DNA of 64,000 bases from Ignelater luminosus (lineage: Eukaryota > Arthropoda > Insecta > Coleoptera > Elateridae), in assembly GCA_011009095.1 (NCBI GenBank), contig VTPC01089655.1, positions 35,243 through 99,242 on the forward strand, in the 5' to 3' direction. The position numbers and the translations under genes were made by a program. The notes below the pieces were generated by a model. The model had not been told where the DNA came from. It worked only from the letters and a program-made list of their open reading frames with translations, and did not search any database. Shown in pieces: positions 47,259 to 60,504 of this stretch. The number at the start of each line of letters is the position of its first letter. Position 1 is the stretch's first letter.

Positions 47259-48190
47259 TATAATAAGTGTGTGTTCAAATATTACATCGAAAACTCTTGA
47301 CTGTAAGTTTGGCGGATTAAATAAAGACGATTTATCAAAAAACGGTAAGTAAAAAGTTTTTAGTTTTCGAGATATAACGCTTTAAAGTTGATAGAACAAA
47401 ATGTTTATTTCTTTACTGAATCAACGAATCTTCTTCAAACTTGGTATGCTATGGGGTGCCATTAGGGTGGTTCTCATGCTAAAATACGGGACATTTTCTT
47501 TAAACAAATAAAACAAGTATGTTGCTTTATAATAAATGAATTTTAAGATAGGAATCGTAAAATGTGGGTGCTCCGTCATGCATGTAAATCATGCGACGGT
47601 GTGTTTCTAGAGAGACATCATCTAACAATTTTGCATTTGAAGAAATAACTTAAAATTAATTTTATTATAAAGCGACGTACTAGCTTCATTTGTTTTAACA
47701 AAAATGCGCCTTGTTTCTCCGCCACCTCAGATTTTTTCGATGAGTAACGTAAACAACGCGGAATTGAGTGTTTTAAAGAATCTCAATTTTCTCGAAAATT
47801 GTTAAGTTTACGAAAAAATTGCAAGAGGGCAAATCTTTTATAAACTAAGGATACTTATGTGTTTACATCGAATTTGTAAAATTTTGACCGTACAAAAAGT
47901 TCTGAGCTTACCAGAAGTAGCCTATTCATGAAAACTTGTGATACGATTTGTTGATTTCAACGATATTTTAGCATAAAGACCACCCTAATGGCACCCAATA
48001 GCATGCCAAGTTTGAAGAAGATTTGTTGATTCATTTGAACACAGTAAAGAAATAACCATTTTTTCCCATCAACCTTGAAGCGTTATAACTCGAAAACTAA
48101 AAACTTTTTACTTATCTTTTTTTGATAAATGATCTCTATTTAATCCACCAGTCAAGAGTTTTCGGTGTAATATTCGAACACCCTGTATAT
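47259..48190. mobile_element. Long-TIR non-autonomous element, CACCCTGTATA family
   Basis: The right end is GAACACCCTGTATA (to 48189). The left end is a worn version, GTGTGTTCAAATATTACATC. Inverted arms of about 215 bp follow (47261-47475 against 47971-48189), sharing AAAACTCTTGACT, AGTAAAAAGTTTTTAGTTTT, AAACTTGGTATGCTAT and GCCATTAGGGTGGT. Inside, a second inverted pair (TTGCTTTATAATAAATGAAT near 47522 and ATTTTATTATAAAGCGAC near 47657) encloses a hairpin CCGTCATGCATG...CATGCGACGG at about 47573-47600. The ends match those of the MITE at 12851-13559, but the arms are unrelated. Flanking TA is consistent with TA insertion. Confidence 0.8.
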
Positions 48191-48194
48191 AAAG

Positions 48195-51100
48195 ATATAC
48201 TTACATGTAATTGATGTTTCTGCAAAACCAGTAACATAATATTGTAAATTAACACTTACAACCACAAGAACGTACGGCGCACATGTACAACTTAATAAGA
48301 AAATTTAAGGTTATGGCTTAACAGGCGGCAAAATATTCCGTGTGTGCATACGAATGCATTGAAAACACTGAATTAGCTATATTACTGCTGTAAATGGAAG
48401 TATTTGTCTCAACAGTGTTCTTGAGAAGTGCGTTGGGATATATTGTCCCGTTAGTCTCAAAAGGGTTAAAGATCATTAAGCAGTACTTTCAGTCTTTGTT
48501 GACATTTATTTTGAGTGACTTAGTACTCGAAAGTTCAAGCATTATATAGAGTACTATAGGCTTAAAAAGCTTAATAATGGAATGAGAAAGATTAAATAAA
48601 GTCTAAAGTTGTTCAAAGAAAAAAAGAGCGTTTCTGCTATTTACAGTACAGATGTCAGAGCTCCAATCCACTCCACTGCGCTATCTCTAAGCACTTCTTT
48701 TCTCCTTTTAAGGGTGTGACGGACTGCGGCGATCACCAATCGGTCACTTTTGTTTTAAAACGGATCGCGCTGTCTTCGATTAGCCGTTTTAAAAGAGCTA
48801 AGTACGAACAGATATTGGAATATATATTTTAACGGGCCACCGGAGGTGGCCCAAAGTCGAGTTTCATCCTACATCATAATCTTTCTAAGAAAAGTAAACA
48901 CATATGCGGATGGGGCTGCGCCGCCGTCGTCCAACAAGCTATCTGCGGTGATCTAAGATCGGGCTTTGCCCTCCAGAGAGCGCAAAAAATTAAATACTGG
49001 AGCCGGTTCTGTTTTTATTCTCTGGAGAGGACTTAAGAGAGTTATATCGATATTATTCATGAATTTGGACAATAAAAACTGCTAAACAATCTTATTAATT
49101 TGAACGTGTCAATCTACTATTGCTTATCATGCCATCTTGAAAGAAGAAGCTTGATTAAGAGTGATCTTTAATGAGTTATGTCCTACTGCTACTGGATTCG
49201 TTGAACCAATGGTGGTCAATGACATTTTTGCAATTTTATTACGTTTGCATTATCATTGGTTTATGGTTTCTGTTTATCCCTAAAGTGTACCTTTAAGATG
49301 AGTTCACAGTGTTTCAATTAAACACGATATCTACTAACATACTTTAGAACCTAGAACATTTTTCGAACCAATACTTCACTGTTTGGTGGAAAGTATCAGT
49401 CCAGAAGTTATTAACTGGCTTATAATTGGTAACAAGTAATTTGTCGTATTACCGAAAGTTATCTTCCATATTCTATCAGATACACAGTTAACATCACACT
49501 GTATTGAGAGTGAACTAAAAGTAAAACTAAAATTTTTAACGTAAAATAAAACGTTCTACAGTATGTTAATACACTTTGCTACGTCTTTCGTTCCTGGTAA
49601 GACAAAGTTTAGATTTACTCTTGAATAGCACATTTGTTTATTTTTTATTAGCTCTATCAAAGTAAACGGAGCTCTGTGATGCGATATGAACATTAGGCCA
49701 ATCTTTTTGATAAGGTATCATGGCTGACTACAGGTCTGGTGTAACACATGGGCAGTGATAAACCTTTCACTTCTGATTCTAACAATCAAATAATGGTCGA
49801 CCACAGCAACACAATAGCAAAATCTCACAAATAAACATCTTCGCATTTTTGTCGTAGTTTGTATCGCGCAGTATTACATTCGCATTTAAGAGTTTTATTA
49901 TTCTTATTACAGGTGCAGAAAGTGGTAATAATTTTGTTCATCTCTTGTATCAAGATATCGTCATAATATACCCAACAATAAAAAGAAATAACGATATTAT
50001 ATCTTGATCCCTTAATTATGCGTTGAAGTGTATTTAAACCTGTTTAAGGTTAAGATTTTCCTACAAAATCAAATGTTAACAAACTCTAACAACAACAACA
50101 AATATTAAATTTTAGAAATAATCCAAGTAATTTTCTTCTAAGTAAAATATAATAATAGTAGTTGAACTTTAAGCAGTAGTAGTAATGTACATGCTCCATC
50201 TGTGATACACAATTTCGCACTTTTCCGTAATGGTGAAACCCTCCCTTTTATGCAGTATTTGTAAGGAAAATTATTTAATTATTTTCTGCTAATTGCAAAA
50301 CGGAGTTTCTATTCTGTTTTTATTTATTCTTATTTTCATCAATATCTAGTTTAAAAATCATTACTTTGAGTAACAAGTGTAAGTAACATTAAACAATGTT
50401 ACATGGATTTTTTTTTATAAATTGTTTATTCAGATATTCATTTGTCTAACTTGTAAACTAGGCTCGAATTATTGGTGGTTATGTGCTTTTAGGTCTATGA
50501 AAATTAAATATCTTGTTTTTCACTGCACACCGATTTCGATCAACATCGATGTTGCATGTTATCACCGGCTGTAATAAAACTTTCTTTATTTATTCTCATT
50601 AAAACTGTGCGAAGTAGTCATGAAGCTAACAAGCTGAATATATTAATAATTTGTCATACTTACATATATTCTGTTTTTCTCAAATTTTCTTAATTCATAC
50701 AATATAAGAAAGTAACGATTTTTAAATATTTTTTGGTACACGAATAAATTAAAATAAAAATGTATGTTTCATTGTTTTGCGCTAAATTAAACCGTCTGAT
50801 AAGTTTATTTTAATTTAAATTTGACGCATTTCTAACGACCTGTTTATCAACAAATAAGTAATTATATATTCATGTAGTGTCCCTACGTAGCATTTAATTT
50901 ACCCCATTTACATTTCCAAATGTCTTCTACAATTCGGGATTAAAGTAGATGTTGCTATCTTTGTCTTTGCGTTGCTTTCTTGATTATATATTGCCTAAAA
51001 TTTGTATACACATTATAATATACCACTCTCGAGGGATGTAAGCGATTAATAGTCATACGCATGTAATGTTCAAATTACAATTCCGCCACCAATTTTCCCT

Positions 51101-54100
51101 GTTTCACTTTCAATTATGCGAACCGACAACGACGTATTAAAATGTAGATTACTGGGATCGACACTATTTTGTATATAAAAACGTGGGGGAATATAAATTC
51201 AGTCGTATTGAATATAAAACGGCAATAAGTGTTGGTATATTGCTCGAGGTGTAAAAATCCCTTATAAAAACCTCATAATTTACCGTATATTATGTTATAT
51301 GTATATGCTCTATATGTACATATATCTATCCATTTGAGAAATCGGAAGTCAATAAACCGTTAGCCTGCTCCCCAAGATATTGGAAACGCTTCAATCCGCC
51401 ATTTTGTAGTGCGGTTGCCATTTCACGTACCCCTTTAATGCTGCACACAAATCTGGCAGAACGATATATGCGGCTGACTCGATTATATAGTTCGTACTTC
51501 ATGGAACATCGAGAAGAATTTCAATCGGAACCTTTATTTAAATTTTTTGTGTCGTTGTGTCGAGATTTTCATGGCTTGAATTCTGATTTATGAAAAGTTT
51601 CTTCTTGCTACTAACTCACCTGCATAATCAAACATTTTTGTAAGTTCATAAAAATGTCTGATCTTAAAAATGTGTTTTATTGCTTGATTGCTTTATAGCT
51701 GAAAATATGATCATGTAGATTCGATGATTTTACAGTATCAAACCTAGTCTCTCATATTCAACACACTGTGATCATGCATCGTCATAAAAGTATAGTAGAA
51801 ATACGATATTATGTTGGACTTTATGAAATTCCTACGAGGCTCTCTGTTAATACGTGATAAAATATTTGATATAGCTACAGATCAGTTCTGGCAAAAGCAT
51901 CTTTCGTGACTTCTAAACTTACTGCAAATGTCATATGTATCAGTATATTGTATCCTTATATTGGTAACCTCTTAAGTCCATAGTAATGGAAGAAGAAAAC
52001 TTGACACAAAGGTAATAAACTCACATCGATACTACAATATTATAATTCAGAAAACGTGCATCCTTGAAACACCCTTTACAAAAAATTATTGGCAAAAATT
52101 TGAATTTCCCTTAAAATTAAATTTTGACCGCTTCTAGCTCTATTTAGGGCTTTATTTGGCTGTATTGATTTGATTATAATTCATATATAATCCTTTAAAT
52201 AAAATTTCAGAAAAGTTTTTGTCCAAGTTTTCTGATAAATATAATATGGGTTCTAGGTCAACGGCAGTACATTTCTGAGTTGCCCTATTTGAACCAATAA
52301 ATATTTTATTTTACTGTCAGTGCTTTGAAACTTCTCCAAATTCCGATAATAAATTTCTAGCTTGGAACTGACGAAGTGTGCTTATATATGGGTTATTAAA
52401 AATTAATTTACCGCAAAATAAGTTTTTAATTTATAACCCAGCCTTGTTTTTTTTTTGTATATCGTAATATATCAAACATTAATTGGTAAAGGTTTTAATA
52501 CAATGGAAAGGAAAATGTAGAGAATCAATATCACTTGAATTTGCAGTGTTGCAAAACCTACTTCAAACTAAAACAATTGAGAAAAATAAAGCAAGATATT
52601 GTCAGAACATTGTAATGAAATTACGTTATTATTATTATTAGTTTATAGATTTTAGTAAGTTCTAAATTTACTGTTTCTTGAATAAAAGTTTCATTATCCT
52701 TTGACACTTTCAACATTTCGAAATTCAATGTTTGCAGTACTTGAAGGATAGTTTTAATTTGAGAGAGAGAGAGAGACTCTTTGGCACTTTCAAGTCGTGG
52801 GTGATTAAATCTCACATTGTATAGATATAAACCAATTTCAACCCTTTCCCAGAAAGCATCGCATCGTCGCTTAGTGCAAACAAGCTGCTATAATGATAAA
52901 TATCCCATTTGCCAAGAAGAGTGTTATTGTTTAGCAATATATATTCATCACAAATGACGAGTTTGGAAAATTCATGTTGTTGATATTATCAGTGAAGTGT
53001 AAACGCACATGCATCTTCTAATGCATCCTTTGTATTAAAAGATATCGAAGTGTCCTGAATCAGAATCTGTAGATTTCAAACTGTCCCGTTATTACATTCT
53101 GTTAGATCAACTCGAAAATTTAAACATTTTGAATTTAAATATTTTCAGCCCGAACCTGTTTAAACCGATCATAATAGAACCTTTTTAAAATTCAATTTCT
53201 CATATTCTCTCATAATCAGAAAATGTTATTTTTCAGCTAGTAGTTCCTAATAGAAGAAGGGGTACGCAGGCGCACGCCATCAATAGCTTTGTTCTCGACA
53301 GTATTGAAGTTACTCCGATCGGAGTAGATCTACAATTCATATAAAGTGTTACTCCACTACTCCCCTGTTTCATATGTTTACTTCGGCTGTTTCTTTTCAT
53401 TTGGTGAATTTTTATAAGAAACTTATATGAGCTTAGAATGTTTAATTATAAGTAGCCCTAATCGAAAATTTAAAGTTCAGAATTGTTGAAGTTAAATTGG
53501 ATTTATTTCCCAATTACTTTAGTACCTTCTATATTTACCCAATTGGTAACACACTTGGGCCTAGATCCTTTACAAATGCAAAATGCCAATTGACACTTAA
53601 ATTTGACATAAGCTGCCATAAGCACAATAGTTGCAAAAAGCACATAACCAACAAGTTTTTTGAGTTGGTTTGCAATTGCAAAATGGAGGATAGTCAACAG
53701 CTACAATCAGCATTGTCAGAAATGGCTATGAATCCCCAAATTTATAATTATTTCTAACAATATATTTTACTATTGTGGTAACAATGTGTTCACCCTCTTA
53801 CTAGTTCTTTAAATTTCCAAAAACGTTCGCAGCAATCGTGTTTTTCTTAGTTCTTCTTCAATAGAAGGGTTATTAAAGTTAATTCTTGTGTCCATCTTCT
53901 TGATAAAAAGTATGCTTTCATTACTTCATCGAATCTTCTGAATGATAGATACGAATGCGATTATATCATGGACGCGATAATATTAATAAGGAAGAGTTTC
54001 TCGTCGAGAGAAAACGATTTCAGAGTTTTATTGCTACCACGCGGGACGGAACCGAGACGTGGAAGGATGTTCCTCTTGCACTTTCGCAATTTACTAGTTG

Positions 54101-54480
54101 TATCTAAAAGAAAGCAAACGAATGAATGAGGGGCTCTAACTCTTTTAATGCAGAAAAATTAAATGAACATGATTAACAAAAGCTGAGCCGATCTATACGT
54201 TATAAGCCGTTTGCTTTAAAGTTACTACAAGATTGACAAAATGTACAACTTTTTAAGCAATTCGACAGGTGGCTGACCAGAAATTCGGTGCAACAACCTC
54301 CACTGCGAAGTTCTCAATTTAATTAATTAATAACCAAAAGGGTCACCTCTAGAGGTGGCTTGACCTCTATTTTGACCTCTCACTTCGGATTTGACGAGAC
54401 AGGATCATAAAAGATCAACGATAGTCGATAGTCTTTCTGTTGTTTGGAATTCGTTGTGACTAAATACGATCAGCAAAAGC
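48195..54480. other. AT-rich DNA, no gene seen
   Basis: No recognisable gene. 48660-48990 is GC-richer, with the inverted pair TTTTAAAACGG / CCGTTTTAAAA (about 48752-48795) and the palindrome GGGCCACCGGAGGTGGCCC (about 48834), probably a repeat scrap. 51060-51540 is a less AT-rich block that may be conserved non-coding DNA. A (GA)8 tract lies at 52761-52776. Frames of 64-86 codons at 52621-52815 and 53497-53757 are unsupported. Confidence 0.4.
52761..52776. repeat. (GA)8 microsatellite
   Basis: Eight uninterrupted GA units. Confidence 0.95.
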
Positions 54481-54500
54481 CGCACTAGGTAGTCTATACG

Positions 54501-54913
54501 TCAAAAAAGGTTACCATGATTTTGCAAGGAATGCGAATAAAAGTGACACCAAGACACATCAAAATTTAGTCTCCGAAGGTATGAATTGCTTCTGCAGAGC
54601 GTAACTATCCTCCTTCTGTCAGGTGACTGAGTTGGAGGATCCTCAAACTTACTATTCCACAGCTGCGAGTACCCGAAATTCCCTGGCCTGCCGCTATCGT
54701 TTTCAAATCCTGCAGCGCAAAATAGGACGGTTGTAATTCTGAGAATAAGCGTTTTGTCAAGAATTCCTATCATAAACTCCACTAAGTAATCAGACACATC
54801 ATCCATTCCACCACAACCTTTCAACTGCCAATTACATGTATTAATCTTCCTACTCTCAGCGAACTCGTTACAAAAAACTTTTTCTCCAATCCTCTCCAGT
54901 TTTAACCAACCTC
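54501..54913 (-). CDS. Orphan open frame of about 138 codons
   Basis: The minus-strand frame is open from just after a TGA near 54915 down to a stop near 54500. It reads GWLKLERIGEKVFCNEFAES, then CGGMDDVSDYLVEFMIGILD, FCAAGFENDSGRPGNFGYSQ and DPPTQSPDRRRIV. Composition is protein-like, with several Cys, Asp and Gly, and the block is less AT-rich than its flanks. The only internal ATG in the first half is the one in GGMDD, so if real it is an exon or a truncated piece. I recognise no family, and no splice-site pair convinces me. Confidence 0.25.
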
Positions 54914-54914
54914 T

Positions 54915-57900
54915 TCATGTTGACAGTTTAGAAATCCCCAGCTACTCTATTATTCTCTAGCACAACTACATCATCTATCATTCTAGTATAGTGTCAACAA
55001 TAATCAACTTCAACGCCATTTCATTAGTTTTATCAGTTGTATCTGTTGCTGCCATATTAGCAACAACATCATCTCCAACATTCATCAATTAGCACTGCCT
55101 CTTATGCATTTCCCTTCCCCAATCCAACCACCAAACTGCGTATCAGCACCAATAACATCATTTCAATGTGCTAGAGAGGAGCTATAAAGCATCTAAAGCC
55201 ACTGCTTTCCTCAGAAGGTGGAAACTGTAATTGATCGTCGTCATGTGGGATCACTTCTTTGCTGCGCTCTTGGGATGTGTTTCTTCTGATTATAAGCTTT
55301 AGATGCAATCTCCTAAACATTCTAGATGTAGGATGCAGCTGTATGTTGTTGCAACCTCCATAGAGTTTACTACTAGCGTGCGCAAAATACAAACGGTAAC
55401 TGGAGCAATGATTTTATTTAGTACATGTTTAGAGTTTGGATTTAATTGATGCATTTGTTGTACATCTTGCACTATCAACATGTTTCAACATCTTGTTTTG
55501 ACTTGATCTACTTTTTGCTTTCTATTTTATTGAACTATCATAAAATGTAATTTTAGATTCATTTTATGACTTCATCTTTCTCGTTAGAGAACAATTACTA
55601 TCAAAGACATCATTTGTTCATTGCAGCAGCACATGTTCAAGACCATTGTCTAATCTAGTTCCTTATGCAAACTGTAATTTAAAGCGTAATCTGACAGATT
55701 ATATTTTTATAAATTATAACAATACTAAATTTTAAAAACGCTCCCAATTGAAATCAAATCAACCCAAACCTATCAACGCGCTACTATTAGTTTTAATGAC
55801 CTATTGTTTGTCGTCTCATGCCTGCTAATGATAAGGCCGATGCTTTACACCACACTAGAATAGTAGATAGTGTAAAATCTTAAAATAAATACTTTACTAT
55901 CTAGGATTCCGGTAAACGCCATAGGAATCTTGCATGAAGTACACAAGTACAGATGAATGAGTTTGTGATTAGATGATTACTTCTAAACGAAACTGCTCTT
56001 TTATGAAACTTTGATACCATGTCTATCTAAACTTTGGCGATCTCTCCTGTAGAAAAGTTATTCCGGCATCTCCTGCGTCTCCAATGTGGTTTTATTAATC
56101 CAAGTATACCGCCGGGGTATAGTTTTTGTTGTAAAAGGGCTTCTGTCTACCACATCTCATTGTAAACTTTTTACTGCTTACCATTGATATTAAATATTTA
56201 AGAATCTTTGCCACGGGAATCTGCGAATTATTGATAGAATGAGACATTTTCTAAGAAATGGCAAAGAATATGTAACATGTTGCCTAGACTGTCTTTTATG
56301 AACCGTGAACTTGCAAACGTTGTGCACCTGCAGTCAGCCTTAAGGCCCATAGTCTCTCCGATGCTGCCGTGCAAGGCAAAAAGCTAAGTTCTACACAAGG
56401 TACTCTTTCAAAGAAAACTAGACTAGGTGACACCAGAAAGGTTGGCCCATAGATGCTTATGAAACATCGGACCGCATGAAAATTATTAGAAAATTGAACA
56501 CAAAAAAATATTCTAAGTGAATCAATTCCAAATTCAACTTTAATATTGGACGATTTGGGAAACTTGACTTTACTCGAAGACGGTGTATCCCACGAAAAAA
56601 TCACAAAAACTTTTTTTATTCGGTGTTCAAGCACTTAAGGATTTACTTAGGTTCATGAATTTTAGGATTTTACATGTGTTGCTTCCGCTTACGGTGCAGG
56701 CAACGTTGTTATACCTATTCATACCCAGGGAGGGTCCTGCATCTTGTAAGAATTGCATAATCCAACAAAATGTTAACCATGAAGATTCATTCAATAGTAA
56801 ACACCAAAGAGTGAAAAGCATGTTAAAAAGCAATTCTACAACTAGGTAATAATTATTTTCTTTCCTGTTTAGGTAAGTTATCTATATACAAAATTATATT
56901 TTATTGTCGATGTCTTTGTTTCCTCTCATTGCTAGTATTTGTAACAAATTCCGCTTAACACCAGTAAAAACTATAATTATGTTCATTATAGGAAACGTTT
57001 CTTTCATTTCTTGGTAAGAAATAACTAATGTACTAAATCAATAACATTTAGTCACCAAGTCCTTTATTTGTATTCATTTAGAGTTTCGATGAAAAATATC
57101 AGTAATTTGTTGGATATACGAACACGAATTCCTGTATACTTACCGTACTTATTTTCATATATAGTTAGCATAAATCCTGCCCGTCTATTTCCAACAAAAC
57201 TTTTATCAAGAACAAATCAAATTTTAATTTAAATTTTAAAATACAAAACTGCTGCATGCTTGGTTGTGTACTAGTTGGAACGCGCTTTTCTTTCTTAACG
57301 ATTTTTCCATGCACATAAAAACCGTACTTCACGTGCCAAGTTCTCGATACTTGTCTATGTTTAAGTTTAACGAAACGCAGACTAAAAAGAATTTAACCAG
57401 ATGTTACCGTATTTTTCGAATTTTTATTTGCTTCAAGCTCGAATATACATTTTTACAAAAGCGGTTTAGGTCAAAACCTGTGAGAGATTTTTTTATAGGA
57501 AAGATGTTTTTTTCCTTTCTTTAAGGGGGAAAAGAAAGAATGTTTTTTATCTTCACGAAAATCTACATTGACACGCAAATATTTGTTTTCTTATCGCATT
57601 TGATACAAATTTTGTTTTCGAGAATTTCAGATTGCTCCAATTTTGTATTTTATTCATGAATTTATGTATGTTGTTCAAAAGTAGGTTTTTTTATTAATGT
57701 GGCGCAAGAAGATTTGTTTACAATAAAATACGAAGATGATTTTGATACAAGACTACAAATAGTGGGCATAAATGAGAATGAGTCACAATAAAAATTTATA
57801 TTCGATAATCAATTTTTGTAGATCAGCTTTAGGGTATATATGGATCGTAAAAGAACAAACCGTAATAGCATGAACTTAAAATAGGATGAAGCTGTATATA

Positions 57901-58660
57901 AACAAGTAAAATAACAAATAATCGCATAAACTTTTTATTTTATGGCCGCATCTTCTTTATAAGCTACTTTCCTAAATGTATTTTAACAACGTTTAGATAG
58001 TTCGCTATGGAAATTCAAGCTGAATCCTTTAAAAACTTTTTTCAAATGACTTCTTTTGGATAACTGTATCATTTTCATTAAAGCCTGACTTTATTAGATA
58101 TGAAAGTGCAGTTTACTTCATAAATTAATTAGGAAAAAACAAAAATAAAATTGTCTTTGATTATTTGAGAATTTTATCGTGTTTTTCCAATAGCAGCAAT
58201 TACACCTAATTTGAGTCTAGTTTGCCTCAGTTTTACCAAAGACCTTGTAACGAGTTACATTTAATTGCTTATTATTTAATCCGTTTATTTGCAAACCGTT
58301 TCAAATAATAAGCACCGTGATTTCTCTTTGCATTAAACGCAGTCCGTACAAGGTTTATAATTATGTAGTTCGCTTCTGAATAATCCGACCTAGGAAGAAA
58401 ACCTAGTGTAAGGTAAAATTAAATAATTATCCGACCGTTTATACATATACATACATCATCTATCCGATTCTACTGTACCGTTACCAAAACTGAACCGATC
58501 GGCCGTTACCTACGGGTACACAAGCCGCCGACACCCCAATGCAGACTTCAGGTCACCGTTACCTTATCAAGCCGTCGCCATGACTTTCCTACCTCCTTCT
58601 AATGTCCAAACCTGCCAAGGCATCGTTTCGCATGGTTTTGGCTAACGCCCTATTTTAATA
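54915..58660. other. No gene seen; possible conserved block near 58.45-58.65 kb
   Basis: Short open frames at 55171-55481, 56296-56849 and 57264-57524 lack recognisable domains. A single hAT-C-like phrase near 56350-56390 is discussed under rejected items. 58450-58650 is GC-richer with no open frame, possibly regulatory. Confidence 0.4.
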
Positions 58661-58676
58661 CTGCTTGTCTGTGCAG

Positions 58677-58925
58677 TATACTGGGTGTCTCAGATCACCC
58701 GTCCACCCCTATTAAAATTTGAGATTTTTTGATGAAACTAACGGTTTCCTTACTAATTGTAAGTTTGACGTGCTCTTTTAGATGGTGTAAAAACTAAAAA
58801 TTTTAATTTTTACACCATCCAAAGGAGCACATCTAACTTAGTAAGGAAACCGTTTGTTTCATCAAAAAATCTCAAACCTCTTAATGTTAATAGGGGTGGA
58901 CCGGTGGTCTGAGACACCCAGTATA
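58677..58925. mobile_element. 249-bp near-perfect palindromic MITE
   Basis: Left end TATACTGGGTGTCTCAGA, right end TCTGAGACACCCAGTATA. The two arms of roughly 120 bp are almost fully complementary along their whole length, sharing GTCCACCCCTATTAA, TTGAGATTTTTTGATGAAAC, AACGGTTTCCTTACTAA and GATGGTGTAAAAA. The centre lies near 58800 (AAAAATTTTAATTTTTACAC), so there is almost no loop. The TA at each end fits a TA target. There is no coding capacity; transcripts would fold into a long hairpin. Confidence 0.9.
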
Positions 58926-59039
58926 TTAGAAATTATTATTGCTTTGCTTTGTTGCGTTAAGTAAACCATCATTTAACCTGCACAAAGATTTTTATTTTTG
59001 CTGTTTGCACTTTGCCTTCATTTCAAAATTTAGTAGCGC

Positions 59040-60500
59040 CGCCGCGCCGCCTTCAAGAAGGCTGCTGGAACATCGTCAGAAGAAACTGTTTAGAATCTGG
59101 CGCCCGAGCACAGTCCATAGACACCCCCTACCGTCAGCAAAAAGCATACAAGATACATAGATTACTAAGTCCCAGAGCAGACCAACATAGAATAGTGCTT
59201 GCAGAAAGAAAGGAAGAAAAAAAAGGAAGTAACAGAAGATTTCACAGATGATGTCATAACAAGTGGAGAAGTAGAGAAATAAAGAAAATTACATTAAGAC
59301 GTAACAGAGCGGTAGAATAAGATGAAACTGCACGCAAATTACACATGTAGTGTAGAAAACTAAGAGATTGCCAAAAAAAAACAAATAAACAGCCATCATA
59401 TTACCAATAATATACAAAACAGGAAACAAAAATGAGTGCGACAACTACAAAGGCATCTTGTCTTTATGTGCAGTTGTTAAATTATTCAAAAGCATATTGA
59501 GAAAAGACTAAGAGCAATCATAGAACCAAAACGGATAAAAGTAAAATCAGGTTTCAAACCAGTGTATAGGGTGCAAGATCAAGCAACTAAGAGAAAAGAC
59601 CACGGCAAAAACTAAAAAAGCATACAGGATCTGTCCTACTGTTATGGAAAAAGCGTTTGATATGATTAAAAGATCTGCAATATGGACAAGCTTAAAGGAT
59701 AAAGGTGTACCGAACAACATAATTGACATAATTAAAACAACAGGAAATTTGCTATCACATTGAGAGCTAATGAAGGGGCGAGACAATAAGATATATTGAT
59801 TTCGTTATTATTTATAGTGCAACCAACGATATATCCAGAGATTATCTGCAATAAATGGAACAAAATATATGTAGGATATAAAAACCTTGAATCTACTGAC
59901 CTGCCAATACTATTATGGCTTTTGCGGACTATGTAGTGTTCTGTGCGAAAATCCCCATAAAATCAAACAAAATTGCTTGGAAAACTAAATGTAGATAAAC
60001 AAAGATTATAGTAGCAGCAAACAAACCTAGTACAAGAAGAATATAACTTGGATTAAATAATAGAACTGAACTAGCCACCAAACTATTACATGCGCTAAAC
60101 AGTAATTTCTTAAACAAGAAGGAAATCTCAAAGAAGACTAAACTAGCTGTATATAAAACAATCTTTCTGCTGATCCTAACGTAAGAAAACAACAACTGGA
60201 TACTAACAATAAGACAGTAGTACAAGCCATTGAAATGAAATCTTTTCGAAGAACAGCTGTTTCAAAAAAGTCAGGTTAGATTTAAAAAACTGTCATAATA
60301 AGAAGATTAGGAATTAAACTAAGCAAACTATTAAATACAAATTAAAATGATTCGCCCACCTGAACAGGATGAATAAAGACAAGCAAGTTAAAGAACATAA
60401 TATGGGGAAAATCACAGAGAACGACCACAAAAATTATTAAACAACAGTGTAACTAATACTACATAGGTAAAAAAGTATAAACTGAAGAAGTGCAACAAAT
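59040..60500 (+). pseudogene. Decayed non-LTR retrotransposon (third copy)
   Basis: Plus-strand order of a LINE polyprotein with many stops: RQQKAYKIHRLLSPRADQHR (linker, about 59140); LRRNRAVE then a stop and DE (about 59300; the L.NRA.GEDE box); IYKTGNKNECDNYKGI (about 59415; KKG....C.NYRGI); HIEKRLRAIIEPKR and SGFKPVYRVQDQ (about 59490-59580); MEKAFDMIKRSAIW with KDKGVPNNIIDIIKTT (59643-59755; the D of the usual DxxxAFD is shifted); RQ, a stop, DILISLLFIV (about 59780); a ruined catalytic box FADYVVF in place of FADDVVF (about 59918); and KLK, a stop, FAHLNRMNKDKQVK (about 60345), the C-terminal WFGHL.RM. No endonuclease domain remains. It is similar in plan to the copies at 12-14.5 and 20.7-21.7 kb, but older. 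Confidence 0.85.
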
Positions 60501-60504
60501 CTAG

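Noticed and set aside
55171-55481. Minus-strand frames as part of an LTR-retrotransposon gag or pol
   Set aside because: No zinc knuckle, protease, RT or integrase motif could be found in any frame.
56296-56634. Minus-strand phrase LSFLPCTAASERLWALRLTA as an hAT transposase C-terminus
   Set aside because: It resembles the SERSFS..R motif, but no other hAT block is found in any frame nearby; one short motif is not enough.
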